From Pseudomonas sp. FP2335 (lineage in GTDB: Bacteria; Pseudomonadota; Gammaproteobacteria; Pseudomonadales; Pseudomonadaceae), in contig NZ_CP117437.1 of NCBI RefSeq assembly GCF_030687535.1, positions 434,001 through 498,000 of the forward strand: a stretch of 64,000 nucleotides of DNA. The letters run 5' to 3'. Shown here piece after piece: positions 1-9,425 of this stretch (position 1 is its first letter; each line of letters starts with the position of its first letter). The translations under genes were made by a program, and so were the position numbers. Below the pieces are notes generated by a model. That model saw nothing but the letters and a program-made list of their open reading frames with translations. It searched no databases and had not been told where the DNA came from.

Positions 1-878
1 ATGATTCCAGCGGTCTGTCGATCCATGCCGGCAACGGCGAGTGGATCTGGCGCCCACTGAACAACCCGAAACACCTGTCGGTGAGCAACTTCAGCGTCGA
101 GAACCCGAAAGGTTTCGGCCTGCTGCAACGTGGTCGCGATTTCAGCCACTACGAAGACCTCGACGACAACTACGACAAGCGCCCAAGTGCCTGGATCGAG
201 CCTGAAGGCGATTGGGGCAAGGGCACCGTCAACCTGGTTGAGATTCCGACCGCCGACGAAACCAACGACAACATCGTTGCGTTCTGGAGCCCGGAAAAAC
301 TGCCGGAAGTCGGCCAGCCGCTGGATGTCGCCTACCGTCTGCACTGGACCATGGACGAAAAATCCCTGCACCCGGCCGACAGCGCCTGGGTCAAGCAGAC
401 CCTGCGTTCCACTGGTGATGTGAAACAGTCCAACCTGATCCGTCAGCCGGATGGCAGCGTGGCTTATCTGGTGGACTTCGAAGGCCCGTCCCTCAAGGCC
501 CTGCCTGCGGATGCCGCGGTGCGCAGCCAGGTCAGTGTTGGCGACAACGCCGAAGTGGTCGAAAACAGCGTGCGCTACAACGAGCACACCAAAGGCTGGC
601 GCTTGACCCTGCGCCTGAAGATCAAGGACGCCGGCAAGCCGACCGAGATGCGTGCGGCCCTGGTGCAGGACATCGTCAAGCCTGAGCCGGAGAAGGATTC
701 GAGCCACGTGCTCAAAGCCGACAAAGTGCTGGCCAAGCAACACGAGAAACAAGCCAAGAAAGACGCGAAAGACAAGGAAACCAAGCAGCCAGAAGCTGCC
801 CCAGCCACACCGGAACCGGCCAAGACTGAACAAGTCCTGACCGAGACCTGGAGCTATCAGTTGCCTGCCGATGAGTAA
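1..878 (+). CDS. opgG: Glucan biosynthesis protein G, 3' part (5' end outside window)
   Basis: Periplasmic protein needed to make osmoregulated periplasmic glucans; it is thought to act on the beta-glucan backbone after OpgH has polymerised and exported it. The frame is open from base 3 and encodes 291 visible residues; the start and signal peptide lie upstream of the window. Visible family motifs are [24 protein letters not shown] and IVAFWSPE. The last 60 or so residues are rich in Lys, Glu and Pro, a low-complexity tail before a short ordered end. The stop overlaps the opgH start by 8 bases in another frame, which supports one operon with coupled translation, the usual arrangement for this pair. 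Confidence 0.95.
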   Translation, partial: DSSGLSIHAGNGEWIWRPLNNPKHLSVSNFSVENPKGFGLLQRGRDFSHYEDLDDNYDKRPSAWIEPEGDWGKGTVNLVEIPTADETNDNIVAFWSPEKLPEVGQPLDVAYRLHWTMDEKSLHPADSAWVKQTLRSTGDVKQSNLIRQPDGSVAYLVDFEGPSLKALPADAAVRSQVSVGDNAEVVENSVRYNEHTKGWRLTLRLKIKDAGKPTEMRAALVQDIVKPEPEKDSSHVLKADKVLAKQHEKQAKKDAKDKETKQPEAAPATPEPAKTEQVLTETWSYQLPADE

Positions 879-3441
879 TTCCCAAGCCACGCCAGAGACT
901 CTGCAAGAGTACCTGGCGCATCTCCCGATGACCGCTGAGCAGCGCGCCGAACTGGCGGGCTGCAAGTCTTTCAGCGAACTGCACGAACGCTTGTCGTCGT
1001 CGACCTTTGACGCGCCGACCGACGCCGCCCAAGCGTCGGTCGGCCGCCGGTTGACCCTCAACAGTGCCGAAGAACTGCAAGACGCCGAAATGCTCGCGGT
1101 CGATGCCGAAGGGCGCGTGTGCCTGAAAGCCACGCCGCCGATCCGTCGGACCAAAGTGGTGCCGGAGCCTTGGCGCACCAACATCCTGGTGCGAGGTTGG
1201 CGCCGGCTGACAGGTCGCACCAACCCGCCGAAGCCGCCGAAAGACGAGCGTGTGCTGCCGGCTGCGCGCTGGCGTACCGTGGGTTCGATCCGTCGTTACA
1301 TCCTGTTGGTGCTGATGCTCGGCCAGACCATCGTCGCCGGCTGGTACATGAAGGGCATCATGCCGTACCAGGGCTGGTCGCTGGTCGACTTCGACGAGAT
1401 CCGCAACCAGACCCTGCTGCAAACCGCCACCCAGGTACTGCCTTACGCCCTGCAAACCAGCATCCTGATCATGTTCGGGATCTTGTTCTGCTGGGTCTCG
1501 GCCGGTTTCTGGACCGCGTTGATGGGCTTCCTGGAACTGCTGACCGGTCACGATAAATACCGCATTTCCGGTAAAAGTGCCGGTGACGAGCCGATCCCGA
1601 AAGACGCCCGCACCGCGCTGGTGATGCCGATCTGCAACGAAGACGTGCCCCGGGTATTCGCCGGCCTGCGCGCTACCTTCGAATCGGTGGCCGCCACTGG
1701 CGACCTCGACCGTTTCGACTTCTTTGTGCTCAGCGACAGTAACGACGCCGACATCTGCATCGCCGAACAGCAAGCCTGGCTCGACGTGTGCCGTGAAGCC
1801 GGTGGTTTCGGCAAGATCTTCTATCGCCGCCGTCGCCGTCGCGTCAAACGCAAGAGCGGCAACCTCGACGACTTCTGCCGTCGCTGGGGCGGTGAATACA
1901 AGTACATGGTCGTTCTCGACGCCGACAGCGTGATGAGCGGCGAGTGCCTGACCAGCCTGGTGCGCCTGATGGAAGCCACGCCGGATGCCGGGATTATCCA
2001 GACCGCGCCGCGTGCGTCGGGCATGGACACCCTGTATGCGCGCATGCAGCAGTTCGCCACCCGTGTGTACGGCCCGCTGTTCACCGCCGGCCTGCACTTC
2101 TGGCAATTGGGTGAATCCCACTACTGGGGTCACAACGCGATCATCCGCATGCAGCCGTTTATCGAGCACTGCGCCCTGGCGCCGTTGCCGGGTAAAGGCG
2201 CGTTTGCCGGTGCGATCCTCTCCCACGACTTCGTCGAAGCTGCGCTGATGCGCCGTGCCGGCTGGGGCGTGTGGATTGCCTACGATCTGCCGGGCAGCTA
2301 CGAAGAACTGCCGCCGAACCTGCTGGACGAACTCAAGCGTGACCGACGCTGGTGCCACGGCAACCTGATGAACTTCCGCCTGTTCCTGGTCAAAGGCATG
2401 CACCCGGTGCACCGCGCGGTGTTCCTGACCGGCGTGATGTCGTACCTGTCAGCGCCGTTGTGGTTCTTCTTCCTGGTGCTGTCCACCGCGCTGCTGGCGG
2501 TGAACACGCTGATGGAACCGCAGTACTTCATGGCCCCGCGCCAGTTGTACCCGCTGTGGCCGCAATGGCATCCGGACAAGGCGGTGGCGTTGTTCTCGAC
2601 CACCATCGTGCTGCTGTTCCTGCCGAAACTGCTGAGCATCATCCTGATCTGGGCCAAGGGCGCGAAAGAGTTCGGTGGCAAGTTCAAGGTGACCGTGTCG
2701 ATGCTGCTGGAGATGCTGTTCTCCATGCTGCTGGCGCCGGTGCGGATGATTTTCCACACCCGTTTCGTACTGGCCGCGTTCCTCGGCTGGGCGGCAACCT
2801 GGAACTCGCCGCAGCGTGACGATGACTCCACCCCATGGAGCGAAGCGGTCAAGCGCCACGGTCCGCAAACCGTGCTGGGCTTCTTGTGGGCCCTGCTGGT
2901 GGTCTGGCTGAACCCGAGCTTCCTGTGGTGGCTGGTGCCGATTGTCGGCTCGCTGATGCTGTCGATCCCGGTGTCGGTCATCTCCAGTCGGGTCAAGCTG
3001 GGCCTCAAGTCCCGTGACGAGAGCCTGTTCCTGATCCCTGAGGAATACAATCCGCCGCAGGCGCTGTTGTCGACCGAGAAGTACACCCACGAAAACCGTT
3101 GGCATGCGCTGAACGACGGCTTCGTGCGTGCCGTGGTCGATCCGCAGCAGAACGCCTTGGCCTGCGCCCTGGCCACCTCGCGTCACCGCGAAGCGGAGCC
3201 GATCGAGTACCTGCGTGCCGAGCGTGTGCGCCATGCGTTGAAAGTCGGCCCGGCCGGCCTCAACAACGGCGAACGTGTGGCGTTGCTCAGCGACCCGGTC
3301 GCCCTGGCCCGCCTGCACGAGCAGGTCTGGAGCGAAGGCCACGCCGAATGGCTGGGGGCCTGGCGTCAATCGATCAAGTCCGATCCTCACGCGCCACTGC
3401 TGCCGCTGCAACCGCAAGTCTCCCAGGCCCAACCGGCCTGA
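871..3441 (+). CDS. opgH: Glucans biosynthesis glucosyltransferase H
   Basis: Inner-membrane family 2 glucosyltransferase that uses UDP-glucose to build the linear beta-1,2-glucan chain of osmoregulated periplasmic glucans. The product has 856 residues, normal for the family. The N-terminal cytoplasmic part is followed by membrane segments near residues 139-159 and 194-222. The GT2 domain starts near residue 250 (LVMPICNED), with the acidic motif VVLDADS near 348 and a processive-synthase RDRRWCHGN motif near 490. Further hydrophobic segments run from about 520 to 707. The ATG at 871 overlaps the end of opgG, and a strong terminator follows, so opgGH form a closed operon. Confidence 0.97.
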   Translation: MSNSQATPETLQEYLAHLPMTAEQRAELAGCKSFSELHERLSSSTFDAPTDAAQASVGRRLTLNSAEELQDAEMLAVDAEGRVCLKATPPIRRTKVVPEPWRTNILVRGWRRLTGRTNPPKPPKDERVLPAARWRTVGSIRRYILLVLMLGQTIVAGWYMKGIMPYQGWSLVDFDEIRNQTLLQTATQVLPYALQTSILIMFGILFCWVSAGFWTALMGFLELLTGHDKYRISGKSAGDEPIPKDARTALVMPICNEDVPRVFAGLRATFESVAATGDLDRFDFFVLSDSNDADICIAEQQAWLDVCREAGGFGKIFYRRRRRRVKRKSGNLDDFCRRWGGEYKYMVVLDADSVMSGECLTSLVRLMEATPDAGIIQTAPRASGMDTLYARMQQFATRVYGPLFTAGLHFWQLGESHYWGHNAIIRMQPFIEHCALAPLPGKGAFAGAILSHDFVEAALMRRAGWGVWIAYDLPGSYEELPPNLLDELKRDRRWCHGNLMNFRLFLVKGMHPVHRAVFLTGVMSYLSAPLWFFFLVLSTALLAVNTLMEPQYFMAPRQLYPLWPQWHPDKAVALFSTTIVLLFLPKLLSIILIWAKGAKEFGGKFKVTVSMLLEMLFSMLLAPVRMIFHTRFVLAAFLGWAATWNSPQRDDDSTPWSEAVKRHGPQTVLGFLWALLVVWLNPSFLWWLVPIVGSLMLSIPVSVISSRVKLGLKSRDESLFLIPEEYNPPQALLSTEKYTHENRWHALNDGFVRAVVDPQQNALACALATSRHREAEPIEYLRAERVRHALKVGPAGLNNGERVALLSDPVALARLHEQVWSEGHAEWLGAWRQSIKSDPHAPLLPLQPQVSQAQPA

Positions 3442-3448
3442 TTCAGAC

Positions 3449-3477
3449 GCCCCCGGAGGTTCACTCCGGGGGCATTT
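3449..3477 (+). terminator. Rho-independent terminator after opgH
   Basis: A 10-bp perfect GC-rich stem (GCCCCCGGAG at 3449-3458 with CTCCGGGGGC at 3464-3473), a 5-base loop, then ATTT. It lies 8 bases after the opgH stop. Confidence 0.8.
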
Positions 3478-3566
3478 GAAACGCTGGTCCTACAGCGTTT
3501 CGCGCTTCTTCCTTTAAGCGCTAACTCCTTGTTATTTCGAAACAAAAGACCCCGCTTCGAGGCGTA

Positions 3567-3593
3567 TTGCCGTGCCTGCGACTGGGTTAGCAT
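3567..3593 (+). promoter_or_regulatory. Candidate sigma-70 promoter of the first binding-protein gene
   Basis: TTGCCG (3567-3572) and TAGCAT (3588-3593), spaced 15 bases. The block TGGGTTAGcATCGC around the -10 element recurs ahead of the second binding-protein gene (4571-4584, one base different), so the upstream region was probably copied together with the gene. Confidence 0.4.
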
Positions 3594-3627
3594 CGCCGCG
3601 CAAATTTGATTCGCCACGGGGATTTTC

Positions 3628-4428
3628 ATGCTCAAAAGGTATTGTTCGGCACTGCTGATAGGCGCTGTCGCATTGATGGAGGGTGGCCCGCTGTATGCCG
3701 GTGCGTTGGACGATGCGGTGCGGCGCGGTGTGCTGAAGGTCGGGACCACGCCTACCTATGTGCCGTTTGAAATGACTGACCGGCAGGGACGCATTGTCGG
3801 TTTCGAAATCGACCTGCTTCAGACGATGAGTCGTGCGCTGGGGGTTGAGCTGGAGTTGGTGGCGGTGCCCTACACCGATTTGCTGCCGGGGCTGCTGGCC
3901 AACAAGTTCGACCTGATCGGCAGCGGCATGACCGTCACCCAGGAGCGTAATCTCAAGCTGAATTTCAGCGACGCCTTTATCGTCGTCGGCCAGACCGTGC
4001 TGCTGCATCCAAGCCTGGCGGGCAAGGTCGGCAGTGTCGAAGAACTGGACGAGGCCGGCTACCGTATCGCCGTCACCGAGGGCACCACCGGGGAATTGGC
4101 CGCGCAACGTTTTCTGGGCGCGGCGCGGCTGAGCAGTTTTGCCACGCCCGAAGAAGGCGTGCGGCAGGTGGTGGAAGGCAAGGCCGATGCCTTTATCCAC
4201 GATGCGCCCTACAACCTGATCGCCAGTGGCCGGCCGGAAAACAGCAGCTTGCTGGCCCTGGAGCAGCCCTTCACCTACGAGCCCTTGGCGTTCGGCCTGA
4301 AAAAGGGCGATTACGACAGCCTCAACTGGATCAACCATTTCCTCAATCAGGTGGCCCAGGACGGCACCTATGATCGGCTGCACGACAAGTGGTTCAGGGG
4401 TACCGACTGGATGGCGGACATTGAGTGA
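3628..4428 (+). CDS. Amino-acid ABC transporter substrate-binding protein (copy 1)
   Basis: Periplasmic solute-binding protein of the polar amino-acid family (SBP_bac_3 fold), 266 residues. Residues 1-24 form a signal peptide ending LYA, and the mature protein begins GALDDAVRRG. Family motifs visible are PFEMTD, FEIDLL, DLIGSGMTVTQER and GKADAFIHDAPYN. Start ATG 3628 has GGGGA at 3618-3622. It closely resembles the next gene along its whole length but is more diverged from the canonical pattern, with an Asn-Ser-Ser insertion region near residue 205. It probably feeds the permease and ATPase encoded downstream. The ligand cannot be named from sequence. Confidence 0.9.
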   Translation: MLKRYCSALLIGAVALMEGGPLYAGALDDAVRRGVLKVGTTPTYVPFEMTDRQGRIVGFEIDLLQTMSRALGVELELVAVPYTDLLPGLLANKFDLIGSGMTVTQERNLKLNFSDAFIVVGQTVLLHPSLAGKVGSVEELDEAGYRIAVTEGTTGELAAQRFLGAARLSSFATPEEGVRQVVEGKADAFIHDAPYNLIASGRPENSSLLALEQPFTYEPLAFGLKKGDYDSLNWINHFLNQVAQDGTYDRLHDKWFRGTDWMADIE

Positions 4429-4553
4429 AAGTCATAACTGCTTACACATCCGCCAGTTGCCGAATCCAGGTGCTGAAGTGTCTGCCCCTGGGGTTCTTCC
4501 GGAATTTGTGGGGCATTTCCGACATACGCCGACAACAAATACCCGTGAAACCT

Positions 4554-4581
4554 TTGTGACGGCAGACGAGTGGGTTAGGAT
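4554..4581 (+). promoter_or_regulatory. Candidate sigma-70 promoter of the second binding-protein gene
   Basis: TTGTGA (4554-4559) and TAGGAT (4576-4581), 16-base spacer, about 65 bases ahead of the gene. It shares the TGGGTTAGnATCGC block with the region ahead of copy 1. The 219 bases between the two binding-protein genes hold nothing else I can support. Confidence 0.45.
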
Positions 4582-4647
4582 CGCACCCCGAAATGGTGCA
4601 GCCCTTTTGCGCGCCGACCTCATAAGAATCGTTCAGGGGACTTGATG

Positions 4648-5445
4648 ATGAAAAAGTATCTTTCGATGCTGCTGCTTGGCGTCACCGCGCTGGTCGCGGC
4701 CACTGCGGCCCAGGCCGGCGCGATCGACGATGCGGTCAAGCGCGGCACGCTGAAGGTCGGCATGGACCCGACCTACATGCCGTTCGAAATGACAGACAAG
4801 CGCGGTGAAATCATCGGCTTCGAAGTCGACATCCTCAAGGCCCTGGCCAAGTCCATGGGCGTCAAGCTGGAGCTGGTTTCCACCGGCTACGACGGCATCA
4901 TCCCGGCCTTCCTGACCGGCAAGTTCGACATGATCGGCAGCGGCATGACCCTGACCCAGGAGCGCAACCTGCGCCTGAACTTCAGCGAACCGTTCATCGT
5001 GGTCGGCCAGACCCTGCTGATCCGCAAGGATCTGGAAGGCACCATCAAGTCCTACAAAGACCTGAACGACGAGAAGTACCGCCTGACTTCCAAGCTCGGC
5101 ACCACCGGCGAGATGGTCGCCAAGAAGCTGATCTCCAAAGCCAAGTACCACGGCTACGACAACGAGCAGGAAGGCGTGCTGGACGTGGTCAACGGCAAGG
5201 CTGATGCCTTTGTGTATGACGCGCCGTACAACGTGGTCGCCGAGAAGAAAGTCGGCAACGGCAAGCTGGTGTTCCTCGAAGAACCGTTCACCTTCGAACC
5301 CCTGGCGTTTGGCCTGAAAAAAGGCGATTACGACAGCATCAACTTCATCAACAACTTCCTGCACCAGATCCGTAACGACGGCACCTACGATCGCATCCAT
5401 GACAAGTGGTTCAAGAGCTCCGAGTGGCTCAAGGACATGGAATAA
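4648..5445 (+). CDS. Amino-acid ABC transporter substrate-binding protein (copy 2)
   Basis: Second periplasmic binding protein of the polar amino-acid family, 265 residues from the chosen start. Three start codons lie in a row (TTG 4642, ATG 4645, ATG 4648); ATG 4648 gives 7 bases from AGGGGA (4635-4640) and a clean signal peptide, MKKYLS to AAQA, residues 1-23. The mature protein starts GAIDDAVKRG, with PFEMTDKRGE, FDMIGSGMTLTQER and GKADAFVYDAPYN. Family members bind ligand in the cleft between two lobes. It lies 141 bases ahead of the permease, with a REP palindrome between, which may cap the mRNA of this abundant component. Confidence 0.93.
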   Translation: MKKYLSMLLLGVTALVAATAAQAGAIDDAVKRGTLKVGMDPTYMPFEMTDKRGEIIGFEVDILKALAKSMGVKLELVSTGYDGIIPAFLTGKFDMIGSGMTLTQERNLRLNFSEPFIVVGQTLLIRKDLEGTIKSYKDLNDEKYRLTSKLGTTGEMVAKKLISKAKYHGYDNEQEGVLDVVNGKADAFVYDAPYNVVAEKKVGNGKLVFLEEPFTFEPLAFGLKKGDYDSINFINNFLHQIRNDGTYDRIHDKWFKSSEWLKDME

Positions 5446-5466
5446 AGGTTTAGACCGAGTCGCGCC

Positions 5467-5550
5467 CTTCGCGAGCAAGCCCGCTCCCACATTTTGACCG
5501 CATTTCATGTTGGAACTCGGTCGAGTGTGGGAGCGGGCTTGCTCGCGAAG
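5467..5550. repeat. REP/REPIN-type palindrome, outward arrangement
   Basis: Perfect 25-bp inverted arms: 5467-5491 (starts CTTCGCGAGCAAGCC) and 5526-5550 (ends GGCTTGCTCGCGAAG), with a 34-base centre. Same element family as those at 31215, 35850 and 58802, but the two halves are in the opposite order: here the CGCGAGCAAGC ends lie outside and the GTGGGAG ends inside. Confidence 0.85.
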
Positions 5551-5586
5551 ACGGCCTGACAAGCAACACAAATCGCGGAATTTGAA

Positions 5587-6546
5587 ATGAAACAGAAAAA
5601 AGCCCAATGGCCCTGGCACCTGCTGACCGTGGTCGTGCTGGTCGGTCTGGCTGGTGCCTTGTATTACGCCACTTCGCTGATGTCCTACGAATGGCGCTGG
5701 AACCGCGTACCGCAGTACTTCGCCTACCAGGCTGAAACATCCCAGCGCGCGGCGGATATTTCTACCGTGGTTGAGTTGGTGCGCAAAGGCGATGTCGCCG
5801 AAGTGACCCTGCGCAACGACGCGGGTGCCCTGCAGACGCTGACCGTGGCCGACAACAGCCTGCAAGTGGCGCGCGGCGATGACGTGGCCGAAGGCGACGT
5901 GATCGGTGTGACCCGGCATTGGGCGTTGGGCCCGTTGATGTGGGGCTTGTGGACCACGCTGTGGCTGTCGGTGGTCTCCGGCATCCTGGGGCTGGCGATC
6001 GGGCTGGCGACCGGCCTGTGCCGTCTGTCCAACAACCCGACCTTGCGCGACCTGTCGACCATCTACGTCGAGTTGGTGCGCGGTACGCCGCTGCTGGTGC
6101 AGATCTTCATCTTCTATTTCTTTATCGGCACGGTGCTCAACCTGTCCCGGGAATTTGCCGGGATTGCCGCGTTGTCGCTGTTCACGGGCGCCTACGTGGC
6201 GGAAATCGTCCGCGCCGGCGTGCAGTCAATCACCCGTGGCCAGAACGAAGCTGCGCGCTCCCTGGGCTTGAGCGCCAGCCAGTCGATGCGTCACGTAGTG
6301 TTGCCGCAGGCATTCAAGCGCGTGCTGCCACCGCTGGCTGGGCAATTTATCAGCCTGGTGAAAGACACTTCGCTGGTCTCGGTGATCGCGATCACCGAAC
6401 TGCTCAAGAGCGGTCGCGAGGTGATCACCACCTCGTTCTCGCCGTTTGAAATCCTGTTCTGCGTTGCAGGCCTGTACCTGCTGATCAACCTGCCGCTGTC
6501 GAAAATGGCCAGCCGGCTTGAGCGGAGGCTCGCCCAAAGTGATTGA
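5587..6546 (+). CDS. Amino-acid ABC transporter permease
   Basis: Inner-membrane permease of the His/Glu/Gln family, 319 residues, longer than the usual 215-250. A first membrane segment (about residues 12-30) is followed by some 80 hydrophilic residues ([14 protein letters not shown]... to [10 protein letters not shown]) before the permease core starts near 118. The core carries the cytoplasmic EAA loop, [20 protein letters not shown], from residue 221, which docks on the ATPase. The stop overlaps the downstream ATPase gene by 8 bases, so they are one operon. Confidence 0.93.
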   Translation: MKQKKAQWPWHLLTVVVLVGLAGALYYATSLMSYEWRWNRVPQYFAYQAETSQRAADISTVVELVRKGDVAEVTLRNDAGALQTLTVADNSLQVARGDDVAEGDVIGVTRHWALGPLMWGLWTTLWLSVVSGILGLAIGLATGLCRLSNNPTLRDLSTIYVELVRGTPLLVQIFIFYFFIGTVLNLSREFAGIAALSLFTGAYVAEIVRAGVQSITRGQNEAARSLGLSASQSMRHVVLPQAFKRVLPPLAGQFISLVKDTSLVSVIAITELLKSGREVITTSFSPFEILFCVAGLYLLINLPLSKMASRLERRLAQSD

Positions 6547-7273
6547 AGTCCGCGATCTGGTAAAAGTCTTCGATACCCGTGGCCATGTGGTGCGCGCGGT
6601 CGACCACGTCACCACCCAGGTGGCCAAGGGCGAAGTGCTGGTGGTGATCGGTCCGTCGGGCTCCGGCAAGTCCACTTTCCTGCGCTGCCTCAATGGCCTG
6701 GAAGAGTTCGATTCCGGCTCGGTGAGTATCGACGGCCTGCAACTGGCTGATCCGAAAACCGACGTGAACGCCTACCGTCGCGAAGTCGGCATGGTGTTCC
6801 AGCACTTCAACCTGTTCCCCCACATGACCGTGCTGGAAAACCTCTGCCTGGCGCAAAAAGTCGTGCGCAAGCGCGGCAAGAAAGAGCGCGAGGCCAAGGC
6901 CCTGGCGCTGCTGGAAAAGGTCGGTATTGCGCAGAAGGCCAACGAGTTTCCGTCGCGCCTCTCCGGCGGCCAGCAGCAACGCGTGGCGATTGCCCGTGCG
7001 TTGGCGATGGAGCCCAAGGTCATGCTGTTCGACGAACCCACCTCGGCGCTCGACCCGGAAATGGTCGGCGAAGTGCTGGACGTGATGAAGACCCTGGCCC
7101 TGGAAGGCATGACCATGGTCTGCGTCACCCACGAAATGGGCTTTGCCCGCGAAGTGGCGGACCGCGTGCTGTTCTTCGATCACGGCAAATTGCTCGAAGA
7201 CGCCGCCCCGGCCGAATTCTTCGACGCGCCAAAAGACCCACGCGCCCAGGCCTTCCTGCGCCAGGTCCTGTAA
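6539..7273 (+). CDS. Amino-acid ABC transporter ATP-binding protein
   Basis: Cytoplasmic ATPase that powers the amino-acid importer encoded with it; 244 residues. Walker [10 protein letters not shown] is near residue 39, the signature LSGGQQQR near 141, and Walker [14 protein letters not shown] near 161, followed by the H-loop in [14 protein letters not shown] at 6518 would lengthen the protein by 7 residues, but GGAGG at 6524-6528 sits 10 bases before GTG 6539, which I take as the start. It overlaps the permease gene by 8 bases. A palindromic repeat follows the stop. Confidence 0.93.
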   Translation: MIEVRDLVKVFDTRGHVVRAVDHVTTQVAKGEVLVVIGPSGSGKSTFLRCLNGLEEFDSGSVSIDGLQLADPKTDVNAYRREVGMVFQHFNLFPHMTVLENLCLAQKVVRKRGKKEREAKALALLEKVGIAQKANEFPSRLSGGQQQRVAIARALAMEPKVMLFDEPTSALDPEMVGEVLDVMKTLALEGMTMVCVTHEMGFAREVADRVLFFDHGKLLEDAAPAEFFDAPKDPRAQAFLRQVL

Positions 7274-7279
7274 CTTGAA

Positions 7280-7404
7280 GTGAGCGGGCTTGCCCGCGCT
7301 GGGTGGCGCAGCCGCCCCAAACAGTCCACCGCGGTGTTTCAGGAAGACCGAGGCGCCTGGATTTGGGGCGGCTGCGCCACCCAGCGCGGGGCAAGCCCGC
7401 TCAC
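7280..7404. repeat. Long intergenic palindrome, second repeat family (copy A)
   Basis: Arms of about 40 bp: GTGAGCGGGCTTGCCCGCGC... (7280-7320) and ...GCGGGGCAAGCCCGCTCAC (to 7404). A copy of the same family lies at 17478-17613; both carry GGGTGGCG(A/C)AGCCGCCCC. It sits between the convergent ABC ATPase and chemoreceptor genes and could act as a two-way terminator. Confidence 0.8.
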
Positions 7405-7411
7405 TACGGGG

Positions 7412-9319
7412 TCAGAGCTGGAATTTGCCCACCAGCGCCTGCAGATCCATGCTCAACCGCGTCAACTGAACACTCGCCGCCGCCGTCTCTTCGCTGGCGG
7501 CGGCGGTGTGTTCGGACACGTCGCGCACCTGCAACACGCTGCGATTGATCTCTTCGACCACCGCACTTTGTTCTTCGGCGGCCGCGGCAATCTGCGGGTT
7601 CATTTCCTGGATGATCGCCACCGTGCGCGCAATCGCGGCCAGTGCCTCGCCGGCGTCGCGGGTCAGGTCGACGCTGTCGTCGGTCAGGTTGCGGCTGCTG
7701 TCCAGCGTCTCGGCCACGTGCTGGGTGCCGTTGTGCAGGCTGAGGATCAAACCTTCGATCTCTTCGGCAGACGCCTGGGTGCGTTGCGCCAGGCTGCGCA
7801 CTTCATCGGCCACCACCGCAAAACCTTCGCCGGCACTGCCCGCGCGTGCGGCCTCGATGGCGGCATTCAAGGCCAACAGGTTGGTCTGCTGGGACACGGA
7901 CTTGATCAAGTCGAGCACGCTGGCGATCTTCTGGCTTTCTTGCTGCAACGTCAGCATTGCGCGGCCTGAAAGTGCCATTTCTTCGGCCAGCTGGCCGATC
8001 TGCTCAACCGCCTGCGCCACCACCTTGTCGCCGGCACTCGCTTGGCGGTCAGCCTCGTTTGCCGCGATTGATGCTTGCTCGGCATGCCGGGCGACTTCCT
8101 GGGCGGTGGCGAGCATTTGGTTCATCGCGGTGGCGACCTGATCGGTTTCATCTTTTTGCTTGTTGACCCCGTTGCGGGTCTGCTCGGTGACGGCTGATAA
8201 CTCGGTGGCCGCGCTGGCGATCTGCCGGGCGCTGTCGCCGATGCCGCTGATCAGGTGGCGCAGGTTGTGGGTCATGTCCCCGATGGCGTGCTGCAGTTGG
8301 CCCAGTTCATCGCGGCGTCCCACCGGCATGTCGTGGCTCAGGTCGCCTTCGGCGATACGGTTGGCGCGGGCCAGCACTTCACGCAGTGGCACCGCAATTT
8401 GCCGGGCGATCCACCAGGCGGCCAGAGTGCCGAGCAACAGTGCGACGACGGTCACACTGATCAGCAGCAGACGGGTCTTGCCGGCTTCGTCGTCGCGTTT
8501 GAAGGTTTGGCCTTGGCTCATCTGCTCGTTTTGTTCCAGTAATTGATCGAGCTGTTGTTCGAAGCGGTTCTGCACGGTTTCGGTGTTGAGTTGGGCTTGC
8601 TTGAGGTTGAGTAGCTGCTCGCGGTAATTGGCGATGTCGCTCTTGAGCAGGGTCGAGTCCACCGGCAGAGCCGTGACAGCGGCCAGTGCGGCCTCCAGCG
8701 CCTGCAACGCGTCGCTGACTGCCTGGGCGTAGGCCTCCAGCGATGCGGCGGCCCATGCGGGGCGCTGGGCGCCTTCATCGGCACGGACCATGGCCTGGCG
8801 CAGGTTTTCGATGGCATCCAGGGCTGTCTGATCTTGCTGGTCGGGCAGCTCACTGGCGAGTTGGGCCAGGGTGTCGCTGGCTTGCTGTGCGGTCTTATCG
8901 AGTGGGCTGCGGGCGTTTTCGCGGTGCTCGATCAGGGGCGCTAGCTCGCTGAGTGCCGCCTTGAAGTCGGTGACCAGGCGTGTGGCCTGTTCAAGGCGCT
9001 GGCGGTCGGCCGGGTCTCGCATGCGGCTTGAAAGGGCGGCCAGATGGGTTTCGATGGTCTCGATGTGTGTGGTGAGTTTGCCCCGGCTGTTCGGGTCCGT
9101 CAGCGTGCGGTAGACGATGCGATCAGCACGCATGGCTTGGCCAGCAACCGCCAATTGCCCCAGGGTCGTCAGGTTGGTGGAGCGGTAGATCATGGCATTC
9201 AAGGCTTGCCAGCCGGTGACGGCGATGGCGAAGCTGAGCATCAGCACTTGCCCGAAACCGATGGCAAGCTTGACGCGGACGCTGGCGTTGACCAGCAAAC
9301 GGGTCAGCCGGGAAAACAT
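7412..9319 (-). CDS. Methyl-accepting chemotaxis protein (downstream copy)
   Basis: Membrane chemoreceptor of 635 residues that signals to CheA/CheW. Membrane segment 1 is near residues 16-38. A long helical periplasmic sensor of about 245 residues follows, whose size and helix pattern suit the helical bimodular (HBM) type. Membrane segment 2 is near 282-305, then a HAMP domain (REVLARANRIAEGDLSHDM). The signalling domain ends in the conserved tip region [12 protein letters not shown]...[23 protein letters not shown] lies just ahead of the ATG. It is a neighbour and paralogue of the gene at 9426-11342. The ligand is unknown; HBM receptors of pseudomonads sense organic acids or aromatics. Confidence 0.93.
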   Translation of the reverse strand: MFSRLTRLLVNASVRVKLAIGFGQVLMLSFAIAVTGWQALNAMIYRSTNLTTLGQLAVAGQAMRADRIVYRTLTDPNSRGKLTTHIETIETHLAALSSRMRDPADRQRLEQATRLVTDFKAALSELAPLIEHRENARSPLDKTAQQASDTLAQLASELPDQQDQTALDAIENLRQAMVRADEGAQRPAWAAASLEAYAQAVSDALQALEAALAAVTALPVDSTLLKSDIANYREQLLNLKQAQLNTETVQNRFEQQLDQLLEQNEQMSQGQTFKRDDEAGKTRLLLISVTVVALLLGTLAAWWIARQIAVPLREVLARANRIAEGDLSHDMPVGRRDELGQLQHAIGDMTHNLRHLISGIGDSARQIASAATELSAVTEQTRNGVNKQKDETDQVATAMNQMLATAQEVARHAEQASIAANEADRQASAGDKVVAQAVEQIGQLAEEMALSGRAMLTLQQESQKIASVLDLIKSVSQQTNLLALNAAIEAARAGSAGEGFAVVADEVRSLAQRTQASAEEIEGLILSLHNGTQHVAETLDSSRNLTDDSVDLTRDAGEALAAIARTVAIIQEMNPQIAAAAEEQSAVVEEINRSVLQVRDVSEHTAAASEETAAASVQLTRLSMDLQALVGKFQL

Positions 9320-9330
9320 GACGCACCTCC

Positions 9331-9376
9331 AAATCGAATTAAGCGTTTCGCAGTAAAGGAAACGCTAAATCGATTT
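9331..9376 (-). other. Inverted repeat between the two chemoreceptor genes
   Basis: Arms AAATCGAATTAAGCGTTTC and GAAACGCTAAATCGATTT pair over 18-19 bases with one or two mismatches around a short loop. On the minus strand it ends a few bases before the GGAGG of the downstream receptor. There is no T-run, so it may be an operator or an RNA stem that shapes translation rather than a terminator. Confidence 0.5.
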
Positions 9377-9425
9377 GGCTCAGTGCCGGGCTGATAACTG
9401 CGTAGGAAATTTCACAAGCTGCTAA

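Noticed and set aside
712..2412. Antisense frame of 566 codons opposite opgGH
   Set aside because: Shadow frame of GC-rich coding DNA; opgG and opgH are certain on the other strand.
4370..4645. 91-codon frame between the two binding-protein genes
   Set aside because: It overlaps copy 1 out of frame and covers the promoter of copy 2; no family features.
9331..9376. Inverted repeat as terminator of the upstream chemoreceptor gene
   Set aside because: No T-run on the minus strand and position directly against the next ribosome site; recorded as an inverted repeat of unknown role.
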